A stretch of DNA of 64,000 nucleotides from URNF01 sp045634325 (GTDB lineage Bacteria; Bacillota; Clostridia; Oscillospirales; Acutalibacteraceae). Under the pieces are notes generated by a model, which was not told the DNA's origin, did not search any database, and was given only the letters and a program-made list of their open reading frames with translations. Of this stretch, positions 1 to 7,904 are shown one piece after another. Numbering within the stretch: the stretch's first letter is position 1; each line of letters begins with the position of its first letter. The translations under genes and the position numbers were made by a program. The stretch spans positions 62,001 through 126,000 of the forward strand of contig JAZRAA010000016.1 of assembly GCA_045634325.1 (NCBI GenBank), in the 5' to 3' direction.

Positions 1-1047
1 GTAAGAAGTCAATTTTTCGCCGTTCACGGTGAAGTTAGCGGTATCAAACACTTTGACAGTGCCGTTTTTCAGGCTGGCTTTCACTTCTTCGAGTTTCGCA
101 GCGGTGCCTTCAGCAACAGCAGTACCGAGGTCGGTCAGAGCAACAGCGCCGTTTTCGATGGTGCCTGCCCAGTCGGTGTCGATGGTTTGGCCGTTCTTAA
201 CCTGGGTAATCATATACTCAAAGTAAGGCGCCCAGTTGATGCGAGAAGAAATGAGGAAGGTGTTGGGGCAAGCCGTGGCGGTAGAACCGTTGTAGGAAAC
301 GTTGGGAACGCCTGCGGATTCACAAGCGGTGGGAGAACCCATGGAGTCGGCGTGCTGAGAAATCAGAACGCAACCGCCGTCGATGAGAGCTTGCGCAGCT
401 TGTTTTTCTTTGGTCTCGTCATACCAGGAACCGGTGAATTTCACATCCATGGTAACTTCCGGAACGATGGATTTCGCACCGAGGTAGAAAGAGGTGTAGC
501 CGGACATAACTTCTGCGAAGGTAAATGCACCGACATAGCCCATTTTCGCCTGAGCAGTGGTGATCTTGCCGGCATCAATCATTTCTTTGAGTTTCAGACC
601 GGCAACCACACCTGCGAGATAACGACCTTCGTAGATGTGTGCAAATGCGTTGTGGAAGTTTTTGAGACCCGCGGTGTGCGCTTGGGTACCGGTGGCGTGG
701 CAGAACTGCACGTCCGGATACTCTTGTGCAGCCTTCATCAAGAAGGATTCGTGACCGAAGGAGTCAGCGAAGATGATGTCGCATTCTTCGACTTCGATGA
801 GTTCAACAGCCGCATCATAGCAAGCATTGGACTCGGGGATTTGGGTTTTCTGCACCATAGTAACGCCCATTTTTGCACAGGCTTCTTTGGCGGCATCGAT
901 GAAGTTCTTGTCATAGGTAGAGTTTTCATCGTGCAGGAAAATGAAACCGACTTTCATGTCGGATTTGGTATCGTCGGTTTTAGCGCCGCAAGCAGCGAGG
1001 CCCAAAACCATGACGACAGCCAACAGGACTGCAAGGATTTTTTTCAT
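1..1047 (-). CDS. BMP-family (PnrA/Med-like) ABC substrate-binding lipoprotein, 3' end cut by window edge
   Basis: Translating the minus strand from the ATG at 1047 gives a lipoprotein signal (MKKILAVLLAVVMVLGLAAC, cysteine at residue 20). The mature part then reads KVGFIFLHDENSTYDKNF, typical of the basic-membrane-protein family. A GGAGGG ribosome site lies about 8 bases upstream. The family binds purine nucleosides or related ligands outside the membrane for an ABC importer. The next gene upstream on the same strand is xanthine phosphoribosyltransferase, only 47 bases away, with no good terminator between, so the two are probably co-transcribed and serve purine salvage. The stop codon is beyond position 1; the visible 349 codons cover nearly the whole usual length. 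The exact ligand is inference. Confidence 0.88.
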   Translation of the reverse strand, partial: MKKILAVLLAVVMVLGLAACGAKTDDTKSDMKVGFIFLHDENSTYDKNFIDAAKEACAKMGVTMVQKTQIPESNACYDAAVELIEVEECDIIFADSFGHESFLMKAAQEYPDVQFCHATGTQAHTAGLKNFHNAFAHIYEGRYLAGVVAGLKLKEMIDAGKITTAQAKMGYVGAFTFAEVMSGYTSFYLGAKSIVPEVTMDVKFTGSWYDETKEKQAAQALIDGGCVLISQHADSMGSPTACESAGVPNVSYNGSTATACPNTFLISSRINWAPYFEYMITQVKNGQTIDTDWAGTIENGAVALTDLGTAVAEGTAAKLEEVKASLKNGTVKVFDTANFTVNGEKLTSY

Positions 1048-1094
1048 GTGGATTCCCTCCGTTTTTTTATTTTTACGGGCACACCCGCCCGCAG

Positions 1095-1667
1095 TTAACA
1101 AAATTCAATGCCCTTTTCGGGGTCCATGGATGCGATGCGTGCCAGCGACCCTACCCGCACGCCTCTGTCCCGCATCATTTGTCCGCCTTGTTGGAATGCT
1201 TTTTCAATCACGATGCCGGCACCTACTACAGTAGCACCCGCATCGGTCAACAAAGAGGTCAGTCCCAGCAATGCACTGCCTTCTGCGAGAAAATCGTCGA
1301 TGATGAGCACACGGTCATTCGCGTGCAGAAAGTCTTTGGAAACGATGATATCGTAGTTTTTCTTGTGCGTGAAAGAGGTTACCGGCGCGGTATATACGTC
1401 ACCCGCGATGTTCACCGTTTTGGTTTTTTTTGCGAACACCACCGGCACGTTGAAATATTGCGCCGTAATACACGCAATGCCGATACCCGATGCTTCGATG
1501 GTTAAAATCTTATTGATATCGCAATCTTTGAACAAGCGATAGAATTCTTTGCCGATTTCTTGCAGGAAAGCAACGTCTATCTGATGGTTGAGGAAACCGT
1601 CCACTTTGAGGACATTTCCCTCGTACACTTTGCCCTCTTTGCGGATTTTTTCTTCGAGCAGTTGCAT
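1095..1667 (-). CDS. xpt: Xanthine phosphoribosyltransferase
   Basis: This 190-residue protein starts MQLLEEKIRKEGKVYEG and carries the PRPP-binding loop as VLIIDDFLAEGSAL near residues 125-140. Both the length and the text match the Xpt family, which converts xanthine and PRPP to XMP in purine salvage. The start at 1667 is chosen because AGGAGGAA lies 5 bases upstream and the family N-terminus begins there; the frame extends further upstream without family-like sequence. No purine riboswitch aptamer is visible in the short leader, unlike many Firmicutes xpt genes. The BMP lipoprotein gene follows closely and is probably in the same transcript. Confidence 0.95.
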   Translation of the reverse strand: MQLLEEKIRKEGKVYEGNVLKVDGFLNHQIDVAFLQEIGKEFYRLFKDCDINKILTIEASGIGIACITAQYFNVPVVFAKKTKTVNIAGDVYTAPVTSFTHKKNYDIIVSKDFLHANDRVLIIDDFLAEGSALLGLTSLLTDAGATVVGAGIVIEKAFQQGGQMMRDRGVRVGSLARIASMDPEKGIEFC

Positions 1668-1710
1668 TGCTGTTCCTCCTATATCGAATAATGTCAAAAA
1701 AACTACTTTT

Positions 1711-1739
1711 ATTCTACCAAATATCTCTCCAAAAAGCAA
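1711..1739 (-). promoter_or_regulatory. SigA-like promoter for xpt
   Basis: On the minus strand TTGCTT is followed after 17 bases by TAGAAT, about 45 bases before the xpt start codon. This is seen directly; use as a promoter is inferred. Confidence 0.55.
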
Positions 1740-1785
1740 CACTTTAAAGCAGAAAATTTATATAGAAGTTTAAAAACATTTAAAG

Positions 1786-1816
1786 AAAAAGTCCCAGTTA
1801 TGCACTGGGACTTTTT
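1786..1816. terminator. Rho-independent terminator after bioY
   Basis: A perfect 13-bp stem (AAAAAGTCCCAGT and its complement) with a 5-base loop ends in a run of T on both strands. It overlaps the bioY stop codon and ends the bioY-side transcript. No gene enters from the other side. Confidence 0.9.
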
Positions 1817-2336
1817 AGAGTTTATGTAACACTTTTTGAGCGAGTATTAACGCTGTGATGATTTTTATCACATCGAACGGCAAAAACGGTATACATCCGG
1901 TAAGAAAAGCGCTAAAAAACGGTATATCCGTCGAGACGGACAGCCACACTGCACCGCACACATACAACAACATTGTGCCGACAAACAGGAACGCACCTTG
2001 CAACAATGGACGGCGGGGGAAACGGGCGCACAAAAAGCCCGCAAGCAAGGTGCAGGGGATATACCCGAGCAGAAAGCCGCCCGTCGGTCCCGCAAACACT
2101 TGCATACCCCCCACAAAGCCTGCGAATACCGGCACGCCCAATGCACCTAAGCATAAGTATACCGTAACCGCGGCACTGCCCCAAAAACCACCCGCAAGCA
2201 GAGCGCAGAGATATACCCCAAACGTCGCTAAAGAGAGCGGAATACCGCCTATATGTATGGATAGAGGTGCTAACAAGCACAGCAGTGCCCCTAACAGAGC
2301 CGCTGTGATGCGGCGTTGCAATCGTGGTTTACTCAT
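1815..2336 (-). CDS. bioY: Biotin transporter S component BioY
   Basis: This 173-residue protein is almost entirely hydrophobic. It has about six predicted membrane segments and the BioY-type stretches GVPVFAGFVGG and GPTGGFLLGY. BioY is the substrate-capture subunit of an ECF-type biotin importer. Its start overlaps the stop of birA by 4 bases (ATGA), so the two are translationally coupled: uptake and attachment of biotin. No biotin-synthesis genes are visible nearby, which suggests a biotin scavenger, though that cannot be settled from this window. No energising EcfA or EcfT genes are adjacent, so it probably shares a common ECF module encoded elsewhere. Confidence 0.95.
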   Translation of the reverse strand: MSKPRLQRRITAALLGALLCLLAPLSIHIGGIPLSLATFGVYLCALLAGGFWGSAAVTVYLCLGALGVPVFAGFVGGMQVFAGPTGGFLLGYIPCTLLAGFLCARFPRRPLLQGAFLFVGTMLLYVCGAVWLSVSTDIPFFSAFLTGCIPFLPFDVIKIITALILAQKVLHKL

Positions 2337-3109
2337 ACCCGCACGCTCACCTCCCCTGAACAGACGGTGTGCACGCCGTTTTCGGTTTGCACCACCAAAC
2401 CGCCGTTGGTATCGATGTCAAGTGCGCGCGCAGCATACCGTTTATCACCGCAAACCACCGTGATGTCTTTCCCCAATACAGCCGAGCGAGTGCGACTTTC
2501 CTGCAAAAATGCACGGCTTTCCAAATCCGATAACACGGTTTCCAGTTCCCGCAAAACAGCGGCGCACAGCGTGGCACGGTCGGGACAAACGCCACATTCT
2601 TTCAAAAGTGAGGAGGCGACGGCATCCAATTCTGCGGGGAATTGCATGGTAGAGACGTTGATGCCGATACCGATAACCGCAAAATCATAGGTGCCGTCGG
2701 GTGCGAGCGACGCTTCGGTGAGAATACCGCACACTTTCTTGTTGTTTATGAGCAGGTCGTTGACCCATTTGATATGTACGGAGGCGGGAATCAGGCGTTC
2801 AATTGCTCTGGCCACCGCCACTGCCGCGGCAGAGGTCAGCAGTCCCACCGTATTCGCACACACTCCTTGTTTGAGCATCACGCTCATGTATATGCCGTCT
2901 TGTTGCGGGGAGAAAAATTGTCGTGTAAAACGGCCGCGCCCCGCTGTTTGACGGTCGGCGATGATAACCGCACCGTGAGCGGCGGTGGCGGCGCCGGCTT
3001 TTGCCATATCGTTGGTGGAGGGCACTTGCTCGTAAAATTCGATGGTGTTGCCCAGCATAGCGGTATCCAGTAACGATTTAACTGTTTGCGCGTTGAATGT
3101 TTGCGGCAA
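2333..3109 (-). CDS. birA: Biotin--[acetyl-CoA-carboxylase] ligase, monofunctional
   Basis: The 258-residue protein has the BirA catalytic core: STNDMAK near residue 31, the biotinyl-AMP loop GRGRFTRQF near residue 57, and the KWVNDLL motif near residue 113. The C-terminal domain is present (LGKDITVVCGDKRYAARA). It lacks the N-terminal winged helix of bifunctional BirA, so it should biotinylate carrier proteins without acting as a DNA-binding repressor. AAGGAGGG lies upstream of the start. It sits in a same-strand run behind the DUF421/DUF4363 pair and directly ahead of bioY. Confidence 0.95.
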   Translation of the reverse strand: MPQTFNAQTVKSLLDTAMLGNTIEFYEQVPSTNDMAKAGAATAAHGAVIIADRQTAGRGRFTRQFFSPQQDGIYMSVMLKQGVCANTVGLLTSAAAVAVARAIERLIPASVHIKWVNDLLINNKKVCGILTEASLAPDGTYDFAVIGIGINVSTMQFPAELDAVASSLLKECGVCPDRATLCAAVLRELETVLSDLESRAFLQESRTRSAVLGKDITVVCGDKRYAARALDIDTNGGLVVQTENGVHTVCSGEVSVRV

Positions 3110-3162
3110 TGCAAATCCCTCCTTTTTTCAAAATGGTAACATTGCAGTATCCAAAAGTCAAA

Positions 3163-3540
3163 CTAAAAGATGTTGCCAATGAGCGGTTTTTCCGCGCGGC
3201 GCAGTTCCTCCATGTAGAAACGGCACCGTGCCGCCTCGGCGAAGAAATGCGGGATTTCTCCTTGTTCCAACAGCGGATACAGTTGCCCCGCACTTTCTTT
3301 GAGCGCCAAATTTTCTTCGTGCACCGAAATGGCGGTGAGTTTTTCGGTGACGGCAAAGCAGGTTCGCTCAAAAGCTTCCACTTGGTCGAGTGCCGCTACG
3401 CCGTTTTCCTGCACTGCTTGTTCGACGGCGTCCAATTGTACTTGCAAATTTTCCAACACGGACGTTTGCCACAACAGTCCGCCGACACACCCCGCCGCTA
3501 CCGCCAGCAGAATGGCAACCGCAACCCACACACGTTTCAA
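3163..3540 (-). CDS. DUF4363-like membrane-anchored protein
   Basis: This 125-residue protein has one N-terminal membrane segment (VAVAILLAVAAGCVGGLLW) followed by a helical, charged outer domain. Size, topology and position right after a DUF421 gene match DUF4363, a family commonly found beside YetF-like proteins in spore formers. The start overlaps the DUF421 stop by 4 bases. Its biochemical role is not known. Confidence 0.7.
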   Translation of the reverse strand: MKRVWVAVAILLAVAAGCVGGLLWQTSVLENLQVQLDAVEQAVQENGVAALDQVEAFERTCFAVTEKLTAISVHEENLALKESAGQLYPLLEQGEIPHFFAEAARCRFYMEELRRAEKPLIGNIF

Positions 3541-4235
3541 AAAACCGCCTCCCCGCTGTATGTTTTGCCGTTATCGGTCAAAATATAAAAATTGCCTTTA
3601 GGGGTGATGGTCATCCAAAACACTTGTTGCACATGCAACTGATTGTGTGACAAAAACGTTTCAATAGCTTGCTTGGTTTTCCCACACAGTTGCAGTCCCC
3701 ACGGACAAAACGAGCCGTCCGCAATAATCGGCGCGGGCATGCCGTCGTGGTCGTGTGAAGCTTGCACGTCCATACAGGTAGCGGGGCGGTAGGCGGGTTG
3801 CAAAAACACCGAAATACTACCGTTGGTTTCCACCACAGCGGTGTCGATTTCACTGATGTTAAAACAGTTTTGCATACGCAGTGCATCCGAAAGGTCGTCC
3901 ACCGTCAGACGCAGTTTTTTGAGTGCGGCAATATCCAGTTTCCCTTCTCGTATGACCGGGATGGGGTTGCCGGATACCAACCGCTCAAAAGCGGGGCATT
4001 TGAGCATCAAAGCAGATGTCAGTAATTCCAGTGCCGCCAAAATCAATATCGGGAGAATGCCGTGCAACAGCGGCGTACCGTTTTCCTGCATCGGCACCGA
4101 TGCCAAATCTGCAATCAATAATGCGACTACCAGTTCCGACGGCCGCAGTTCTCCGATTTGACGTTTCCCCATCAAACGCAGGGCGAAAACGATGAGTATA
4201 TAGATGATGACGGTACGAATGGCGCAAATCAGCAT
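3537..4235 (-). CDS. DUF421 (YetF-like) membrane protein
   Basis: A 232-residue protein with three N-terminal membrane segments, then the DUF421 signature region GKRQIGELRPSELVVALLIA. A soluble domain follows, including GNPIPVIREGKLDIAALKKL and MRMQ-type text near the middle. The start at 4235 is preferred over longer in-frame options because GGAGGGG lies 6-7 bases upstream. YetF-family proteins are widespread in spore-forming Firmicutes; some are sporulation-linked, but the activity is not established. It is coupled by a 4-base overlap to the DUF4363 gene. Confidence 0.85.
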   Translation of the reverse strand: MLICAIRTVIIYILIVFALRLMGKRQIGELRPSELVVALLIADLASVPMQENGTPLLHGILPILILAALELLTSALMLKCPAFERLVSGNPIPVIREGKLDIAALKKLRLTVDDLSDALRMQNCFNISEIDTAVVETNGSISVFLQPAYRPATCMDVQASHDHDGMPAPIIADGSFCPWGLQLCGKTKQAIETFLSHNQLHVQQVFWMTITPKGNFYILTDNGKTYSGEAVF

Positions 4236-4276
4236 AAGACCCCTCCTCATCGGTAGTATCCCGACGAGGGAACGGT

Positions 4277-4558
4277 TTATACGGTTGCGAGCAAGAGATA
4301 TTGCAAAACCAGCGAGACTGCGATTTGTAACAGCAGTATGGCGGGCACACCGTATCGAAACCGTGGTTTTTGGGTTTTGTGTCGCACGAGATACATTGCC
4401 AGTAACAACCCTACACTGCCGCCGAACCAAGTGAGTGCAAACAGCGTTTTTTCGGGCACACGCCACTTGTTTTTGACAGCGCACCACTTATCGATGGCGG
4501 CGATACAGAATGTGAATATGTTGATAGAAAACAAATACCATAAAAGGACAGGCGGCAT
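4277..4558 (-). CDS. DUF1294 small membrane protein
   Basis: The 93-residue protein has three or four membrane segments and the DUF1294 pattern AAIDKWCAV...RVPEKTLF...GGSVGLLLAM...RHKTQKPRFR. The start at 4558 matches the family N-terminus and has GAGGAT about 6-7 bases upstream. The in-frame open stretch beyond it is antisense to the next gene and is not coding. Function unknown; it precedes the DUF421 gene by 41 bases on the same strand. Confidence 0.85.
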   Translation of the reverse strand: MPPVLLWYLFSINIFTFCIAAIDKWCAVKNKWRVPEKTLFALTWFGGSVGLLLAMYLVRHKTQKPRFRYGVPAILLLQIAVSLVLQYLLLATV

Positions 4559-4624
4559 ATTTATATCCTCCGTTTCATACACCATTAGTATAGTATAAGA
4601 AACGAGAAAGCGCAAGGTGAGGAT

Positions 4625-5758
4625 ATGAGAAAACTGGTTTTGGTTTTTTGCGTGGTATGTTTGCTGTGCGGTTGCGCACCGCATGCTAAAGAACAAGAAA
4701 CGTTGCCGCCGTTGACCCAACATACGCCCGTTGATGATATGCGAGGCATATGGTTGTCGTATCTGGAACTCGACCCCGCTTTTGCGGGAGCCGACGTGTC
4801 TGACGCAAAAGCGTATATTGATAGTGTGATGGAAACGTGTGCGCGGGATGGACTCAACACGGTGTTTTTCCACGTGCGTGCTATGGGGGATGCGTATTAT
4901 CGCTCGGCTGTTTTCCCGCCCGCAGACAGCGTAAAAGCCTTGTTGGACAGCGGATTTGACCCGCTGGCATATGCGGTGCAAGCGGCACACGCACGGGATA
5001 TTGCTCTGCACGCATGGGTAAACCCCTACCGTCTGGGTGCAGACCGCACCAAGGCGGTGTGTGAGGACGTGTATGAGTTCGAGGGCAATTTTTATTACGT
5101 GCCTACCGCCGCTACTGTGCAACGCTGTATTTTAGACGGCGTGCGTGAACTGGTGCGCAATTATGAGGTGGACGGGGTGCAATACGACGATTATTTTTAC
5201 CCTGCGGGTTTGCCGCAAACTGCGCTCGGTTTTGAAACGCCGCCCGCCTCGTTATCGGTGACCGAGTGGCGTGCAAAAGCGGTGAGCGGGCTGGTTGCCG
5301 CCACCAAAAGTGCAGTACATACACGGCAGGGGTGTCTGTTTGGTGTCAGCCCTGCGGGTAACCTTTCCCGCAACAAAGAACAGGCATACGCTGATGTTGC
5401 CCACTGGCTGAAATATGGGTATGTTGACTACCTTTGCCCGCAGCTATACAGTGGATTTGAAAATGAAACGTTGCCCTTCAAAACCCAAGCGGATGCGTTT
5501 GCCGCACTGCCACGTGCACAAGGGGTGCGGTTGTATGCGGGACTTGCGTTGTATAAGGCGGGCACGACCGATTCTTTTGCGGGCAGCGGCGCTGCCGAAT
5601 GGCAAAGCGGCGGTGGCATTCTTGCGGCACAATCGGCGTATGCGAGGGAAACGGGATACAGCGGCCTTAGCATTTTTCGCTATGCCCATTGGATAGAGGA
5701 CGAGAACACGGTGCGGGTGGCAGAGAGAGATGCTCTGAAAGGCATTTTCACCAACTAG
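4625..5758 (+). CDS. GHL10-type (DUF187) glycoside-hydrolase-like lipoprotein
   Basis: A lipoprotein signal (VVCLLCGCAP, cysteine near residue 18) leads into a TIM-barrel-like domain of the GHL10 family. The family signature MRGIWLSYLELD starts at residue 39. NTVFFHVRAMGDAYY, LHAWVNPYR and VDGVQYDDYFYP follow. The family is tied to cell-wall or surface polysaccharide turnover, but substrates are mostly unproven. At 377 residues it is about full length. It is transcribed toward the glucosaminidase/cohesin operon but separated from it by about 110 bases containing a separate promoter. Confidence 0.88.
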   Translation: MRKLVLVFCVVCLLCGCAPHAKEQETLPPLTQHTPVDDMRGIWLSYLELDPAFAGADVSDAKAYIDSVMETCARDGLNTVFFHVRAMGDAYYRSAVFPPADSVKALLDSGFDPLAYAVQAAHARDIALHAWVNPYRLGADRTKAVCEDVYEFEGNFYYVPTAATVQRCILDGVRELVRNYEVDGVQYDDYFYPAGLPQTALGFETPPASLSVTEWRAKAVSGLVAATKSAVHTRQGCLFGVSPAGNLSRNKEQAYADVAHWLKYGYVDYLCPQLYSGFENETLPFKTQADAFAALPRAQGVRLYAGLALYKAGTTDSFAGSGAAEWQSGGGILAAQSAYARETGYSGLSIFRYAHWIEDENTVRVAERDALKGIFTN

Positions 5759-5807
5759 CAGACGTGTATTTGGTTATTTTTACATACTCGCCTTTACTCG
5801 ACACATA

Positions 5808-5836
5808 TTGACACTTCCTTTAAAAATCTGTATACT
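5808..5836 (+). promoter_or_regulatory. Strong SigA-like promoter for the glucosaminidase-cohesin operon
   Basis: Consensus TTGACA and TATACT are separated by exactly 17 bases, about 37 bases before the GTG start of the next gene. Confidence 0.75.
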
Positions 5837-5872
5837 AAACTTGTATTTGGATTTTTAAAAGGAGGGGTCGCT

Positions 5873-7891
5873 GTGCGGATTTTTGAAAAATTTTTGGCTG
5901 TCTTAACGGCGGCTTCTTTGTTACTATCGTTGTTTGTGTGCGTCGTATTTGCCGCCGCAACCCGAATAGGATTGGTGACCGGTGACCTTGTGCGTGTGCG
6001 TGCGGATGCGGGGACAAGTTATGCCGAGCTCACCAAACTTAACGTCGGTGATAGGGTTACCGTCTTGGACGAAAAGAAGGACAAAGACGGTGGGCTGTGG
6101 TATAAAGTCACCACCGCTGATGGTGTTACCGGCTATATGACTGCGCAATACGTGAGAATCGAGCAGGAGATTGAATATAAGCCGGATGCAGATTTTGAGG
6201 CGTATCTGACAGCGCAAAAATTCCCGGAAAGTTATAAGGAATCTTTGAGAAGTTTACATGCACAATATCCCAACTGGGTATTTGTGGCGCAACATCTTCC
6301 TGTGAAATGGGAAGATGCGTTGGCGGTAGAAGCGAATGTAGGCCACAGTCTGATTTGGGGTTCTGCCAAAGCGTCGTGGAAATCGATGGAATACGGTGCG
6401 TATAACTGGGATACCCGCTCGTACGTTTCGTTTGACAGCGGTGGCTGGGTGACCGCACAGCGTGAAGTGGTTGCTTACTACATGGACCCGCGTAATTTCT
6501 TGGATGACACGTCCATATTCCAATTCGAAAGCCTTTCTTATTCTTCATTGCACACCCAAGAGGGCGTCAAGAAAATTCTTTCCGGCTCGTTTATGGAGAG
6601 TATGGCGGCAGATTTTGTCACTGCGGCCATAAAGAACGGTGTCAGTGCATACCATTTGGCATCCCGTGCATATCAGGAACAAGGCAAAGACGGCAATGCA
6701 TTGGGCAAAGGCACAGCAGGTACCATCAATGGTACGGATTATAACGGATATTATAACATTTTCGATATCAGAGCAGTGGCAGGCAGTGGTTTAACTGCCA
6801 TTCAAAACGGCGCTGTATACGCCAAAAAGATGGGTTGGGACACGCCCCAAAAATCCATCGACGGCGCCGCACAGTTTATTAGCAAAGGGTATATTAACAA
6901 AGGACAAGACACCATTTATTTACAACGTTTTGACTTTGTGGATGGCGGTAACAAGTATTATGCCAACGAATACATGACCAACATTGCGGCCGCTGCCTCT
7001 GAAGCCAAACATCTTAAAAAAGCATATAGCGAAGAAATGCTCAAAGAGTCGTTGGTCTTCAATATACCGGTGCTGATAGGCATGCCGGCTAAGCCGTGTG
7101 CCGCACCGGAACAGACGGATAAAAACAACGATAATACATTAGCAGGTCTTTCGGTAGATGGATATAGTTTAACGCCTTCTTTCACGCGGTACAGCACCGA
7201 GTATACCGTGACGTTGCCTGCCACGACGGCGCAGGCGACGGTCAAGGCCACCAAAAGTGACAGTGGCGCTTCGGTTACGGGTGACGGTGTTATTAACTTG
7301 TCCGGCGAGGAGACAACGGTTGCCATTAAAGTGACGGCGCCCAGTGGATTGGTGCGCACATATACGTTGCATATTTACCGTCCAGGTGCAGTTGAAACGC
7401 CCGGTACGACGACGTCCGGCGGTACCACACAGTCGGGCACAACCACAAAGCCCGGTACAACGACTGCCACAACCGCAAAACCCACTCTCACCAGCAAAAA
7501 ATATACGATTGGCACGTATATTACAGGTATCGCACCCGATATGTCCGTGGAGGAATTTTTGAGTGGATTTGAAGCGAAAAACGCTTCTGTGCGTGTGGTG
7601 AACGCTGCCGGCAATGCCGTGAAAAAAGTTGCCACAGGGTATCAGTTGCAATTGGTGTCGGGTGGTAAGGTACTTGCATCCTATCCGCTTGTGATTTACG
7701 GTGATACCAACGGAGACGGCAAGGTGGCTTCCAATGATTTGAGAATTGCACAAAAACACATTTTAGGTATTTCTAAAATTGAAGGCGCATACCTTGCGGC
7801 CGCAGACAGCAACAAAGACGGCAAGGTTGCCTCAAACGATTTGAGAATTACGCAAAAACAAATACTCGGGATTTCTTCCGCGGTTGTCTAA
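5873..7891 (+). CDS. Secreted SH3b / glucosaminidase-like enzyme with cadherin-like and dockerin domains
   Basis: The 672-residue protein starts at a GTG with GGAGGGG upstream. Domain order: signal peptide (about 1-28); SH3b (about 30-100, LVRVRADAGTSYAEL); a beta-N-acetylglucosaminidase-like catalytic domain (about 110-390, with WVTAQREVVAYYMDPRNFL and the helix ASRAYQEQG); a cadherin-like beta-sandwich (about 415-505); a Thr/Gly linker; and two calcium-loop dockerin repeats (GDTNGDGKVASNDLRIAQ, then DSNKDGKVASNDLRITQ). It should cleave peptidoglycan glycan strands outside the cell. The dockerin predicts non-covalent docking to a cohesin, and a cohesin protein is encoded 13 bases downstream. 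Confidence 0.88.
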   Translation: MRIFEKFLAVLTAASLLLSLFVCVVFAAATRIGLVTGDLVRVRADAGTSYAELTKLNVGDRVTVLDEKKDKDGGLWYKVTTADGVTGYMTAQYVRIEQEIEYKPDADFEAYLTAQKFPESYKESLRSLHAQYPNWVFVAQHLPVKWEDALAVEANVGHSLIWGSAKASWKSMEYGAYNWDTRSYVSFDSGGWVTAQREVVAYYMDPRNFLDDTSIFQFESLSYSSLHTQEGVKKILSGSFMESMAADFVTAAIKNGVSAYHLASRAYQEQGKDGNALGKGTAGTINGTDYNGYYNIFDIRAVAGSGLTAIQNGAVYAKKMGWDTPQKSIDGAAQFISKGYINKGQDTIYLQRFDFVDGGNKYYANEYMTNIAAAASEAKHLKKAYSEEMLKESLVFNIPVLIGMPAKPCAAPEQTDKNNDNTLAGLSVDGYSLTPSFTRYSTEYTVTLPATTAQATVKATKSDSGASVTGDGVINLSGEETTVAIKVTAPSGLVRTYTLHIYRPGAVETPGTTTSGGTTQSGTTTKPGTTTATTAKPTLTSKKYTIGTYITGIAPDMSVEEFLSGFEAKNASVRVVNAAGNAVKKVATGYQLQLVSGGKVLASYPLVIYGDTNGDGKVASNDLRIAQKHILGISKIEGAYLAAADSNKDGKVASNDLRITQKQILGISSAVV

Positions 7892-7904
7892 AGGAGGATG
7901 AAAC

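Noticed and set aside
1048..1094. Terminator between xpt and the BMP gene
   Set aside because: A weak GGGC/GCCC hairpin exists but on the coding (minus) strand it is followed by A-rich, not T-rich, sequence.
187..1098. Plus-strand 303-codon frame opposite the BMP lipoprotein
   Set aside because: The minus strand reads as a complete BMP lipoprotein with a lipobox and ribosome site.
1670..1790. Purine riboswitch before xpt
   Set aside because: The leader is short and lacks the three-helix aptamer and its conserved loop bases.
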